This document shows, in pieces, positions 51,877 through 61,374 of a stretch of 64,000 nt of DNA (position 1 is its first letter; every line of letters begins with the position of its first letter). Under the pieces are notes generated by a model that was not told the origin of the DNA, did no database searches, and saw nothing but the letters and a program-made list of their open reading frames with translations. The position numbers were made by a program, and so were the translations under genes. Source of the DNA: Luteolibacter yonseiensis (lineage in GTDB: Bacteria; Verrucomicrobiota; Verrucomicrobiia; Verrucomicrobiales; Akkermansiaceae); contig NZ_JAENIK010000004.1 in NCBI RefSeq assembly GCF_016595465.1, positions 806,001-870,000 of the forward strand, in the 5' to 3' direction.

Positions 51877-54800
51877 ATGGAAATTGAAAGGACTTTTCAA
51901 AATATTTCCGAAGGCAGTCTCGATAAAGCGGATCAGCAGTCGTATCTGGTGAGTTTGGGATGGTCGGGAAGCACCGGATGGCAGGAATTGCTGCGTTCAA
52001 AACGCGTGCTCATTATTTCCGAGGCTGGGGCAGGAAAAACATACGAGTGCGAATCGCAGTGCAAACGCCTTTGGGATGCTGGAGAACCGGCATTTCATCT
52101 AGAGCTGGCTACGCTGGCAGGAAGTCGCTTACGAGACATGCTTGATCTTGAGCAAGAAAGCCGTTTCGAAGGCTGGCTAATATCTCAATGTGATGTAGCC
52201 ACTTTCTTTCTGGATTCCATTGATGAGCTAAAGCTCAGCCGCGGCTCCTTTAAAGTTGCATTAACGCAGCTTGCAAAAGAATGCTATGGGAAGTTAGGTC
52301 GAATGCGTATTATTATCACCACACGGCCTATTCCGTTCGATGAACAGCTCGTGAGAAAGTTGTTCCCCGTGCCTCAGTTTGCGGAGATCGAAACCAGTGC
52401 TGATGGCGAAACATTTGCTCAGATTGCCCTGCATGGTCGGCGAAACAAAAAGAAAGAGAATGAAGAGGAAGTCCCGCCAGATTGGCGAACTGTGGCGTTA
52501 ATGCCATTATCGGATAGCCAGATCTCGGATTTTGCGCAGACTCAAGGTGTGGATGAACCCGAGGCGTTGCTGAAGGATTTGCGACGTCGGAATGCCGAGG
52601 AGTTTGCCCGGCGACCTCAAGACCTGATCGAACTCTGCGCTGATTGGCGGAATTTCAAGCGTATCCGCACTCATCGGGAGCAGGTGGAGAGCAACGTGCG
52701 TATCAAATTAAAGCCGCGAGAAGACCGGCGCGAGCTCTCTGAGTTATCGGTCGACAAAGCAATGGAAGGAGCAAGTCGTCTCGCTCTGGCCATGATGGGA
52801 ACTCGCCGTCTAACTATTCGGCACAGTGCGGAGGCCGATTCCGGGGGTGATGGTGTTCCGTTAGATCCCTCCGCAATTCTTTCCGACTGGAGTGCTGACG
52901 AGCGCAAGACATTGCTGGAACGGCCGTTGTTCGGTTTTGCTTCGTACGGCCGGGTGCGCTTTCATCATCGATCGGTGCCTGAGTACCTTGCCGCAGAGCG
53001 GATTAAACTACTGCGCGAGCGGGGTATGACTTCGCGTGCGCTCAGACGACTACTTTTCGCAGCAACCAGAGGAAAAGTCATCGTGCGGCCATCAAAACGG
53101 CCTATCGCCGGATGGATTGCTCTGACCGAAGAAATGGTTTTCGAGACTCTACGTGATTATGAGCCAGCTGTGCTGCTCACAGAGGGAGATCCCGAATCGT
53201 TATCATTGACCCAAAAAAACCAAGCACTTAGCGCATATGCCGAGCATTATAGTAAGGGTGGCTGGCGCGGGCTTTCCGTGCCTCATATACAAATTCACCG
53301 CTTTGCCGTGCCTCAATTGTCTGGCGAAATCAAGCGTATTTGGATGCAGGGGATCGAAAATCCTGAAATTCGTGAAATTCTCCTTAATTTGATCGAGGTC
53401 GGTAGAATTACTGAATGTTTGGATATTGCTTATGCGGTTGCAATGGACGTTGGAGCATCGCGCCCTGAGCGATTTGCTGCCATTGAGGCGTTGGCGATGT
53501 GCAATGACTTGCGTGTGGATATCATAACGGCCGGAATAGCGGAAAATGCTGAACTTTGGCCGGATGATCTCGCCCAGAATATAGCTGTTGGGCTTTTCCC
53601 TAAGCATCTCAAAGTGAATCATTTTTTTCAGATTTTGGGACGCCTAAAAAAGAAGAAGCGCGGCATCGGTGACTTGAGCTGGCAGCTTCCTCGACTGATC
53701 GTAGAGGCCGATTTGGATGCTTCAACATTGGAAGCTTTGCGCGATGGTCTATTCGATTTGGCCTCCGCTGGATTACGATGGCAAGACGGATGGCCGCATA
53801 TCGTTTCGAATCGTGATGATCTGAGCTGTGCGCTAGCGACCACTTGCGTACGTAGTTTCAATGTTGGCTCGATGACGTCGTGGATACACGCAAGTAATCT
53901 TGCCCTTCAGCTTCCTCGCCAAGATCATGGTGGTGATGAGGCGTATACTCAACTTCAGAAACTACTAGCGGAATTGACAGCCGACAGGAATGCTCAGTTA
54001 TTTTGGGCTGGAAATACATTGATTCAGTCAATCCACCCCACTGCGAGTGCCTGGGAGCGCTACTATGAAATCATACATCAGGGTGCTGCTTGTATAAACT
54101 CAGAACGCGATCTGGCCTGGATTAAGGAAGCCCTCTTCGATTCTACCCGATCCTCAATAGATCGTGCATTGCTTTTGGAGGCCGCGATGCGGCATGCCCC
54201 AAGCCAAGACGAATGGCGTAACCATCTCATTGGGTTGAAACCACTTGTTGCCGATGAACTCGAACTTCTTGGAATAGTTGAAGATAGTTTGAAGCCGCAA
54301 GAGCCCAACGAAGAGCACAAACGTTGGGAAAAAAAACATGCTAGACAGAAAAAGCGACTAGAAAGGAAGCAAGCCGAGACGCATGTAAGTTGGGTGAATT
54401 TTTGGAGTGAGATAGCAAATCAGCCTGATACCGTGTTTTCTCTTGAACGGAGAGGCAACACGGCATGGTACCTGTGGAATGTCATGAGTAAGGCTGGAGA
54501 TGGAAGTCGCGCTTCTAGTTGGAATCGGCGTTTCATTGAAGAACAATTTGGTAAGGAAATCGCAGATCGATTAAGGCTGACTTTGATGGAACAGTGGCGC
54601 AAAGAGCGCCCTACGCTAAGAAGTGAGCGACCGGATGAAGAAAAGAACACCTATCTTGTGAGGTGGCTCCTGGGGCTCGCCGCCATTTATGCGGAAGCTG
54701 AAGACGTCCAGTGGGCTACGAAGCTTTCGGACGAAGAGGCTAAACTTGTTGCTCGTTTCGCAGCTATCGGATATGATGGCTTGCCTTTGTGGATGGAAGC

Positions 54801-56220
54801 ATTGGTAAAGGTGCACTCGGCAGGAGTAGTGGCAATACTTGGCAGGGAGTTACTTTTTGATCTGGAGAGTGACGCGGGGACAGATTCCATGTTATTACAG
54901 AATATCGACCAATCGTCGGAGCCGGTGATAGACATTTTCCTGCCGATTCTTCGTGCATGGTTAAATGACAATTATAAGTGTAAGGGGAAAAATGTAAATG
55001 TAACAGCACAACGCATCGTGCAAGTAGTTCATTTTCTGATAAAAAATGGCGATAAAGAAACCCGTGCGGACATTTGCGCAATGGCACACGAGCGTCTTGG
55101 GAAAAAAATTTCCATTCCAGTTGCTAAAGTCTGGCTACCGGTGCTGATGCGACTTGATCCGAGTTCTGGCGTTAACGCGCTTGAAGCGCGCATGAAATCA
55201 AGTGGAAAGGCGACACGAAGCAGGCCCGAGAAATGGATAGGCGACATCTTCGATGATCGCCATGACGGTATAAATTTATCTGACCCTCAATTTACGCCAC
55301 AGATCCTTCTCCGGCTTGTGCGTCTGGCGTATCGTCATGTCCATCCGGCGGATGACGCCAAACGCGATGACGCCGAACGTGCGCGCAGTTGGATTGTGAA
55401 TGCGTTGCTTAAAACCAACGGCGAAGAAGGTTGGACTGCGAAGTGGGAAATGGCATCCGACCCAGTTTGCGCACATTTCAAGGACCGCATAATAGCGCTG
55501 GCCGAAGAACAATGGGCGGAGGAGATCGACGGCATTGCTCTTGATGAAGAGCAGGTTATTGCACTCGACAAAACCGGTGAAGCCCCCCCTTCCACGAATG
55601 AGGCGATGTTTGCAATGATGTTGGACCGCTTGAGTGACTTAGAAGACCTGCTTTTGCGTGATGACTCGCCGCGCGAGTTATGGGCAGGCATCACCGAAGA
55701 AAAGATAATGCGACGTGCAATTGCCGAAAAACTGAATTACCACGCCAACGGACTCTATAAAATTGGTCAGGAAGGCGTGACTGCCGACGAGAAGGAAACT
55801 GACATCCGGTTACTTTCCACTACATCGCTTTATGAAGCAGTCATCGAACTCAAGCTGGCTGACGGACGTTCTGCCAAGGACTTACGCGATACTCTTGAAA
55901 CTCAGCTCGTCGAGAAATACATGGCTCCAGAGACCAGGCGATCAGGTTGTCTCATGTTTACTCTGTCCAAGAATCGGTATTGGGACCATCCCGACACAGG
56001 ATCTCGTATTGGCTTCACAGAACTAGCAGACCTACTACGCGAAGAGGCCAACAGAATTGTAGAAAAGCTCGGCGCCGCTATTCGTTTGCATGTCTGCGCT
56101 CTGGATTTGCGTCCTCGCCTGCCGACCGAAGCCAAACGAGTGAAGAAGACAAGAAATAGTAAAAATAGCGCTCTTTTAGGCGAGGCTTCTATAAAGATAA
56201 AAAACCGGCGTCCCTTGTGA
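51877..56220 (+). CDS. Giant NACHT/STAND-like NTPase with C-terminal PD-(D/E)xK nuclease-like domain
   Basis: 1447 aa, no signal peptide. Residues ~40-380 form a STAND-type NTPase: Walker A SEAGAGKT (48-55), Walker B FFLDSIDE (110-117), sensor IIITTRP (145-151) and the downstream FHHRSVPEYLAAERI (362-376) usual for NACHT proteins. Residues ~380-1290 are helical with no recognised repeat, including a charged coil near 810-835. Residues ~1290-1400 resemble a PD-(D/E)xK nuclease: Asp1309 (ETDIRL) and Glu1324-x-Lys1326 (AVIELKLAD). Codon use is AT-rich compared with both core neighbours. Likely a one-gene anti-phage sensor-effector (inference). Confidence 0.8.
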   Translation: MEIERTFQNISEGSLDKADQQSYLVSLGWSGSTGWQELLRSKRVLIISEAGAGKTYECESQCKRLWDAGEPAFHLELATLAGSRLRDMLDLEQESRFEGWLISQCDVATFFLDSIDELKLSRGSFKVALTQLAKECYGKLGRMRIIITTRPIPFDEQLVRKLFPVPQFAEIETSADGETFAQIALHGRRNKKKENEEEVPPDWRTVALMPLSDSQISDFAQTQGVDEPEALLKDLRRRNAEEFARRPQDLIELCADWRNFKRIRTHREQVESNVRIKLKPREDRRELSELSVDKAMEGASRLALAMMGTRRLTIRHSAEADSGGDGVPLDPSAILSDWSADERKTLLERPLFGFASYGRVRFHHRSVPEYLAAERIKLLRERGMTSRALRRLLFAATRGKVIVRPSKRPIAGWIALTEEMVFETLRDYEPAVLLTEGDPESLSLTQKNQALSAYAEHYSKGGWRGLSVPHIQIHRFAVPQLSGEIKRIWMQGIENPEIREILLNLIEVGRITECLDIAYAVAMDVGASRPERFAAIEALAMCNDLRVDIITAGIAENAELWPDDLAQNIAVGLFPKHLKVNHFFQILGRLKKKKRGIGDLSWQLPRLIVEADLDASTLEALRDGLFDLASAGLRWQDGWPHIVSNRDDLSCALATTCVRSFNVGSMTSWIHASNLALQLPRQDHGGDEAYTQLQKLLAELTADRNAQLFWAGNTLIQSIHPTASAWERYYEIIHQGAACINSERDLAWIKEALFDSTRSSIDRALLLEAAMRHAPSQDEWRNHLIGLKPLVADELELLGIVEDSLKPQEPNEEHKRWEKKHARQKKRLERKQAETHVSWVNFWSEIANQPDTVFSLERRGNTAWYLWNVMSKAGDGSRASSWNRRFIEEQFGKEIADRLRLTLMEQWRKERPTLRSERPDEEKNTYLVRWLLGLAAIYAEAEDVQWATKLSDEEAKLVARFAAIGYDGLPLWMEALVKVHSAGVVAILGRELLFDLESDAGTDSMLLQNIDQSSEPVIDIFLPILRAWLNDNYKCKGKNVNVTAQRIVQVVHFLIKNGDKETRADICAMAHERLGKKISIPVAKVWLPVLMRLDPSSGVNALEARMKSSGKATRSRPEKWIGDIFDDRHDGINLSDPQFTPQILLRLVRLAYRHVHPADDAKRDDAERARSWIVNALLKTNGEEGWTAKWEMASDPVCAHFKDRIIALAEEQWAEEIDGIALDEEQVIALDKTGEAPPSTNEAMFAMMLDRLSDLEDLLLRDDSPRELWAGITEEKIMRRAIAEKLNYHANGLYKIGQEGVTADEKETDIRLLSTTSLYEAVIELKLADGRSAKDLRDTLETQLVEKYMAPETRRSGCLMFTLSKNRYWDHPDTGSRIGFTELADLLREEANRIVEKLGAAIRLHVCALDLRPRLPTEAKRVKKTRNSKNSALLGEASIKIKNRRPL

Positions 56221-56232
56221 GGACGCCGGTTT
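56202..56232 (-). terminator. Rho-independent terminator of pnp, overlapping the 3' end of the 1447-aa gene
   Basis: AAACCGGCGTCC (56202-56213) pairs with GGACGCCGGTTT (56221-56232). On the - strand the stem is followed by TTTTTTATC, so it terminates pnp transcripts. The last codons of the oppositely oriented giant gene are the stem, and its TGA (56218-56220) is in the loop. Confidence 0.88.
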
Positions 56233-56275
56233 GATGAAACGGAAGATGACGACAGCGAGGTCGTCACTCCTTGAA

Positions 56276-58426
56276 TTACTCGGCAGCGACAGGCTGTGGA
56301 TTCGCCTCTGCTTCGGCGGCGGCTTGGTCGCGGAGCCAGGCGCGGCGTGACATTTTCACGCGGCCTTTTTCGTCAACTCCGAGGCACTTGGCGGTGATGG
56401 TGTCGCCTTTCTTGACGACGTCCTCGACCTTCTCGGTGCGGCCTTCGGCGAGTTCCGAGACGTGGACGAGTCCGTCCTTGCCTGGAAGCACTTCCATGAA
56501 CGCGCCGAACTGGGTGATGGAAACCACCTTGCCGGTGTAGACCTTGCCCACTTCGATTTCCTGGAACATGCGGTCGATCATCGACTTGGCGCGATCGAGG
56601 CCTTCTTGTTTGGAAGCGTAGATGTGCACGGTGCCGTCGTCCTCGATGTTGATCTCGGCGCCGGACTCGGCCTGGATGCCCTTGATGTTCTTGCCGCCAG
56701 GTCCGATGAGTTCGCCGATGCGGTCGGCCGGGATCTTCACGGAAACGATGCGTGGAGCGTGCGGGCTGAGCTGCTTCGGCTCGACGATGGACTCGGCCAT
56801 TTTCGCGATGACCTTGGTGCGGCCCGCCTTGGCGATGTGGATCGCCTCCTCCAGCATGGAGAGGGGGAGGCCGGGAAGCTTGAGGTCGAGCTGGTAGCCG
56901 GTGACACCTTCGTCCGTGCCGCAGAGCTTGAAGTCCATGTCGCCGTAGAAGTCCTCGGAGCCGATGATGTCGAGGAGCATCTTGTGCGCCTTGAGGGTGC
57001 CGTCTTCGTTGGTCTCGGTCACGAGGCCGACGGAGATGCCGCCGACGGGGCGGATCAGCGGGACACCGGCGTCGAGGAGGGCCATGGTGCCGGCGCAGAC
57101 GGACGCCATCGAGGTGGAGCCGTTGGACTCCATGACTTCCGACGAGACGCGGATGGCGTATGGGAAGACGGACTCGTCAGGGATGACGGGCTCGATGGAG
57201 CGCTCGGCGAGCGATCCGTGGCCGATTTCCCGGCGGTTGATGCCGCCCATGCGTCCGCATTCGCCGACGGAGAAGGGAGGGAAGTTGTAGTGGAGGATGA
57301 AGCGCTTCTCGTCCTCGCCACCGGCGTAGTTGTCGAAGTGTTGCTTCTCGTCCGCAGGTGCCAGCGTGGTGATGGCGAGCGCCTGGGTTTCTCCGCGGGA
57401 GAAAATGGCGGAGCCGTGGACGCGTGGCAGGGTGCCGACTTCTCCGTAGAGGGTGCGCAGGTCGTTGATGGAGCGTCCGTCGGCGCGAACGCCTTTTTCC
57501 ATGATGGAGATGCGGAACGCCTTCTTCTGAAGGTATTCGAAGGCTTGCTCGACGTCGAAATCGGTCGCCTCGGGGGCGCGCTCCTTGATGGCGGCCTCCA
57601 CCTCGTCGCGCAGCGCGCCGACTTTCTTGGCGCGTTCGGTTTTGGAGGGAGCGTAGATGGCGGCTTCGATGCGGTCGCCGGCGATTTCGTAGGCGATTTC
57701 AAGCAAGTTGTCCTTGGCGACGGTGAGCTCGTAGGAGCGCTTTTCCTTACCGGCGAGTTTCACCAGTTCTTCCTGGGCGGCGACGAGCTTGACGACGGCG
57801 GCCTGGGCGAAGTGAAGCGCCTTGATGAACTCGTCTTCCGGAAGCTCGTCGGCCTGGCCTTCGATCATGATGACGTTTTCCTTGTCGCCGACGTAGATCA
57901 GGTCGAGGTCGCTGTCAGCGCGTTGGTCGTGGGTCGGGTTGATGACGAATTCGCCATCGACGCGGCCGACGCGCACGGCGCCGATCGGGCCGGCGAACGG
58001 GATGTCCGAGAGAGCGAGGGCGGCGGAGGCGCCGTTCATCGAGAGAATGTCGGAATCATTCACGCCATCGGCGCTGAGCAGGATGGCGACGATCTGGGTT
58101 TCGTAGAGGTAGCCTTTTGGGAAAAGCGGACGGAGCGGGCGGTCCGTCATGCGACAGGTGAGGATTTCCTTTTCGGTCGGGCGGCCTTCGCGCTTGAAGT
58201 AGCCGCCTGGGAATACGCCGGCAGCGGTGGCTTTTTCCTTATATTCCACGGAAAGTGGGAACCAGGTCTGGCCGGACTTCACCTTGGTGGCGGAGACGGC
58301 GGTGACGAGGATGATGGTGTCGCCGCAACGGACGGTGACGGCTCCATCGGCGAGTTTGGCGATCTTGCCGGTTTCGAACGTCATCGGGTTGGTTCCGACG
58401 TCGGCCGTAAGTGTGTGGATATTCAT
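56276..58426 (-). CDS. pnp: Polyribonucleotide nucleotidyltransferase (PNPase)
   Basis: 716 aa from ATG 58426 (MNIHTLTADVG), normal for PNPase. Two RNase PH domains, the second with GDMDFKLCGTDEGVTGYQLD (catalytic Asp residues). A KH domain follows (ADRIGELIGPGGKNIKGI) and an S1 domain (YTGKVVSITQFGAFMEVLPG). It degrades RNA phosphorolytically in the 3'-5' direction. Lies downstream of rpsO as in many bacteria, with a hairpin between them. Confidence 0.97.
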   Translation of the reverse strand: MNIHTLTADVGTNPMTFETGKIAKLADGAVTVRCGDTIILVTAVSATKVKSGQTWFPLSVEYKEKATAAGVFPGGYFKREGRPTEKEILTCRMTDRPLRPLFPKGYLYETQIVAILLSADGVNDSDILSMNGASAALALSDIPFAGPIGAVRVGRVDGEFVINPTHDQRADSDLDLIYVGDKENVIMIEGQADELPEDEFIKALHFAQAAVVKLVAAQEELVKLAGKEKRSYELTVAKDNLLEIAYEIAGDRIEAAIYAPSKTERAKKVGALRDEVEAAIKERAPEATDFDVEQAFEYLQKKAFRISIMEKGVRADGRSINDLRTLYGEVGTLPRVHGSAIFSRGETQALAITTLAPADEKQHFDNYAGGEDEKRFILHYNFPPFSVGECGRMGGINRREIGHGSLAERSIEPVIPDESVFPYAIRVSSEVMESNGSTSMASVCAGTMALLDAGVPLIRPVGGISVGLVTETNEDGTLKAHKMLLDIIGSEDFYGDMDFKLCGTDEGVTGYQLDLKLPGLPLSMLEEAIHIAKAGRTKVIAKMAESIVEPKQLSPHAPRIVSVKIPADRIGELIGPGGKNIKGIQAESGAEINIEDDGTVHIYASKQEGLDRAKSMIDRMFQEIEVGKVYTGKVVSITQFGAFMEVLPGKDGLVHVSELAEGRTEKVEDVVKKGDTITAKCLGVDEKGRVKMSRRAWLRDQAAAEAEANPQPVAAE

Positions 58427-58592
58427 AATCAGTTTTATTTGCTTCTTTTTTCTTTGCGTACGGCCCGTCCCGCAGGGTGCGGAAAGGGCATTCATCGTTT
58501 TCAGACAAATTCCGCAGCGCACGAACAGGCGGCTGCGGAGTGGTGAGTCTGGCGAACCGGGCGGGAAAAAGTGCCCGGGCCGCTTTGCAAAA

Positions 58593-58617
58593 CAGCCACT
58601 GGAGTTCCCAGTGGCTG
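58593..58617 (-). terminator. Hairpin between rpsO and pnp
   Basis: CAGCCACTGG (58593-58602) and CCAGTGGCTG (58608-58617), loop AGTTC; on the - strand TTTT follows. It can end or partially attenuate rpsO transcripts before pnp. Confidence 0.72.
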
Positions 58618-58632
58618 CCTTGCGAGATTGGG

Positions 58633-58893
58633 TTAGCGGCGGAGTCCGAGGCCGGAGATGACCTGCTGGTATTTCTCCTCGGAGCCTTTCTTGATGTAAT
58701 CAAGAAGCTTGCGGCGTTGGGAAACGAGGGTCAGAAGGCCACGGCGGGACGAGAAGTCCTTCTTGTGGGCGTTCAGGTGGTCCGTGAGATGGAAGATCCG
58801 CTTCGTGAGAAGAGCCACTTGGTAAGGGGCGCTTCCGGTGTCTCCTTCGTGGAGTTGATAGTCTGCTACGTTGATTTCTTTTTGTTCGGCCAT
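58633..58893 (-). CDS. rpsO: 30S ribosomal protein S15
   Basis: 86 aa. [24 protein letters not shown] and [25 protein letters not shown], quoted here in outline, are diagnostic of S15, which binds the 16S rRNA central domain. The N-terminus is slightly diverged ([14 protein letters not shown]). Upstream of pnp on the same strand. Confidence 0.97.
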   Translation of the reverse strand: MAEQKEINVADYQLHEGDTGSAPYQVALLTKRIFHLTDHLNAHKKDFSSRRGLLTLVSQRRKLLDYIKKGSEEKYQQVISGLGLRR

Positions 58894-59043
58894 GGTCGTA
58901 GGGGATGGATCCAGTGGTTAACCGGACCGTCCTAGTTGAGGTTGAGCGCGCAAGAAAGCGGCTGGGCGGAGGATTTGCAAGTCAAATCGTGGATGAGGCC
59001 GGTGCCGGCCCCATCACGCCCCCTCCCACAGAAGGCGAGACTC

Positions 59044-59703
59044 TCAATGGTTGTCCTCGGGCGTGAAGCCCATCACGATGTCAAACCTGGCCGCGAGCTC
59101 GCCGATCTTCGACTCCTTGATGGCGGCGAAGTCCACGATGACGGACTCGCGCGCCTTCACGTCCTTGATGCCCTGCAGGACGAAGTCCTTCTCATTCTGT
59201 GGCGCGCCCTTGACATAACACTGGGTGGTCCATTTCTCCCGGCCCTTCATCTTCACCGCGAAATGGATGTGCGGCGTCCGGCCGGGGTAGGCGATGGGCT
59301 TGATGGTGCGGAAATAATACTCGCCGGTCGAACTGGTGAGGAAACGGCCGAAGCCTTGGAAGTTCTTGTCCCGTTTTTCCGCATCACCGCTTTCGCTGTG
59401 GATGTAGACTCCGTTGCCATCGACCTGCCAGATCTCGATGACCGCGTTGCGGATCGGATCGCCTTTCGGGTCGAGGAGCCTGCCGGACAAGTGGGTCACC
59501 TCGCCGATGTTCGCGGTGATGCCGTCATTGACGACCAGCAGGTCGTTGTCGGTATCCAGCGGGAGGTGGTCCGGGTAGAGCGGTCCCTCGGTCTGTCTGG
59601 GGGTGAGCGTGAGTTGCTCGGCGAAGGCACCCGGCGCGCCGAAGGCGAGCGCCATGGTGCCGATGATTTTCCGCCGGGTCCAGAGATGGGGCATTTCGAT
59701 CAT
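59044..59703 (-). CDS. Intradiol ring-cleavage dioxygenase, exported
   Basis: 219 aa from ATG 59703. A Tat-like signal (WTRRKIIGTMALAFG) starts the protein. The catechol-dioxygenase fold is shown by QTEGPLYPD, AVIEIWQVDGNGVY (first Tyr ligand), GEYYFRTIKP (second Tyr) and TPHIHFAVK (two His ligands) for non-heme Fe(III). The family cleaves catechols or protocatechuate; export suggests action on lignin-like or polyphenolic compounds outside the cytoplasm (inference). Confidence 0.85.
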   Translation of the reverse strand: MIEMPHLWTRRKIIGTMALAFGAPGAFAEQLTLTPRQTEGPLYPDHLPLDTDNDLLVVNDGITANIGEVTHLSGRLLDPKGDPIRNAVIEIWQVDGNGVYIHSESGDAEKRDKNFQGFGRFLTSSTGEYYFRTIKPIAYPGRTPHIHFAVKMKGREKWTTQCYVKGAPQNEKDFVLQGIKDVKARESVIVDFAAIKESKIGELAARFDIVMGFTPEDNH

Positions 59704-59888
59704 GTCGGGTATTGAAGTGGTTTTAGGAAACGGGGGCAAGGGGGGATGTGACGCGGAGGGAGGGACTGGGTTTTGTTCCTCTCTTCGGAACGGAAGAGGC
59801 GGGAGCGGGATCGATCTTCCATAAATTTCGTGAAAATTGACAATCCTTTGACACTTCGAGGACAAGCGGTTGCTAGAGTGGCGGGGTT

Positions 59889-60581
59889 ATGAAAATCCAT
59901 TCATTGCTCGCCGGCGTGCTCGCCACCACCATCCTCCACGCACAGGAAAAACCTGCGGATCCGTTTCGGGAAAACAATACCGGGGAGAATGTTGCTCCCG
60001 AAAAATCCGGTCCCACCAATATATCCATCTGTTGGGAAACGTTCTCGCTGCCGATGGCGACGGCCGCGCAGCTCCAGCGGGAACAGCTGCCGGATTTCGA
60101 ACTCTACGCCCGTCTTGTGTCCGCGGTGGAGAAGCAGACGGCCCGGCAGGAGGCTTTCACGCTGCTGCGCGCCAAGTCCGGGCAGAAGGCGGTTTCCGAA
60201 TCCATCAGCGAGGATATCTATCCGACGGAATATGAACCTCCTGTCGACTCCGATCCTGCGACTCCCGTGGCCTTCGAAACCCGCAATGCCGGAATGACGT
60301 TGGAAATCGAACCGATTCTCGGTAAGGAAGACAAAATCCTGGATCTGCGTCTTGCTCCCGAGGTGGTGACCCAGGTCAGGCGTTCGGCATGGGGGCAAGG
60401 AACCGCGACCACGCAGATGCCGGTCTTCGAGACCCAGAGGACCAACACCACGGCCATCCTCCGCATGGACCAGCCGTATCTGGTCAGCACCATCAACCGT
60501 CCTCCGAATTCCGAAGCCGATCCCGACGCGGCGAACCGGGTCTGGTTCGCATTCGTCACCGCGACGCTTGCGAAACCCTGA
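59889..60581 (+). CDS. Secreted secretin-like domain protein, paralogue 1
   Basis: 230 aa with a signal peptide (residues ~1-18). The N-terminal half has NISICWETFSLPMATAAQLQ and IYPTEYEPP. The C-terminal half (RNAGMTLEIEPILG, LDLRLAPEVVT, then MPVFETQRTNTTAILRM) resembles the beta-rich core of secretins, but lacks a full secretin barrel. It shares these segments in order with the next gene, so the two are tandem duplicates. Function unknown; they precede a sensor kinase. Confidence 0.68.
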   Translation: MKIHSLLAGVLATTILHAQEKPADPFRENNTGENVAPEKSGPTNISICWETFSLPMATAAQLQREQLPDFELYARLVSAVEKQTARQEAFTLLRAKSGQKAVSESISEDIYPTEYEPPVDSDPATPVAFETRNAGMTLEIEPILGKEDKILDLRLAPEVVTQVRRSAWGQGTATTQMPVFETQRTNTTAILRMDQPYLVSTINRPPNSEADPDAANRVWFAFVTATLAKP

Positions 60582-60630
60582 AGTTCTCCGAAGGCATGTT
60601 TCACATGGAAAAATTCCAATCAAATAATTT

Positions 60631-61374
60631 ATGAAAATCCAATCGATGTTAGTTAGTGTGTTGTCCCTCGCTGTCCTCCAGGCCGAGGAAGCCGTTCCAA
60701 AGAATATCTCCGTTTGCTACGAAATGTTTTCACTGCCTTTATCCATGGCGGCGAAACTGCATCGGGAGCGGCTTGCCGATCCGGAGCTTTACGAACGTCT
60801 AGTAGCCGCGGTCAACAAGGAGACCGTGCGTCAGGAGACTGTCACGGTCCTCCGCTGCAGGTCCTCCCAGAAAGCGACTGCGGAAAGCATCGGCGAGCAG
60901 ATTTATCCGACGGAATATGAACCTGCGGGAGCGTCCGGTCCGCCGGTCGTACCGGTGGCGCCACCTCCGGTGAAGGATGGTCAGCCACCAGTTGTCACCG
61001 GATCAAAAGCGGGGAGTGCGGAGGTTACGAAGGCCCATGGCACCAACGGCCCCGCCACACCCACATCATTCGACACGCGGAATGCCGGAGTGACTCTGGA
61101 ATTCGAGGCGACGCTGAGTGATGACGAAAAACTGGTGGATCTCAGACTTGTTCCCGAGCGGGTCACCATGGTGGGACGCACGTCGTATGGTCAGGGTGTC
61201 TCCGCCACCGAGATGCCTGCTTTCGAGACCCAGCGTGTCAATACCGCAGCCACCGTCCGGATCAACCGGCCGTTCTTGTTGGGCACCATGAATCGTCCGC
61301 CGGTTTCCAAAGCGGATCCGGACTCGGCAAACCGCGTCTGGTTTGCTTTCATCACGGCAACGCTTGCAAAATGA
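60631..61374 (+). CDS. Secreted secretin-like domain protein, paralogue 2
   Basis: 247 aa, signal peptide at the start. Matches the previous protein segment by segment: NISVCYEMFSLPLSMAAKLH, IYPTEYEPA, RNAGVTLEFEATLS, MPAFETQRVNTAATVRI and ANRVWFAF. A Pro/Val/Thr-rich insertion of ~35 residues lies in the middle. The stop overlaps the histidine kinase start by 4 nt, linking it to signalling. Confidence 0.68.
   Translation: MKIQSMLVSVLSLAVLQAEEAVPKNISVCYEMFSLPLSMAAKLHRERLADPELYERLVAAVNKETVRQETVTVLRCRSSQKATAESIGEQIYPTEYEPAGASGPPVVPVAPPPVKDGQPPVVTGSKAGSAEVTKAHGTNGPATPTSFDTRNAGVTLEFEATLSDDEKLVDLRLVPERVTMVGRTSYGQGVSATEMPAFETQRVNTAATVRINRPFLLGTMNRPPVSKADPDSANRVWFAFITATLAK

Noticed and set aside
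56462-58546. 694-codon open frame on the + strand opposite pnp
   Set aside because: Antisense shadow of pnp; composition Gly/Asp/Val-rich without recognisable motifs.
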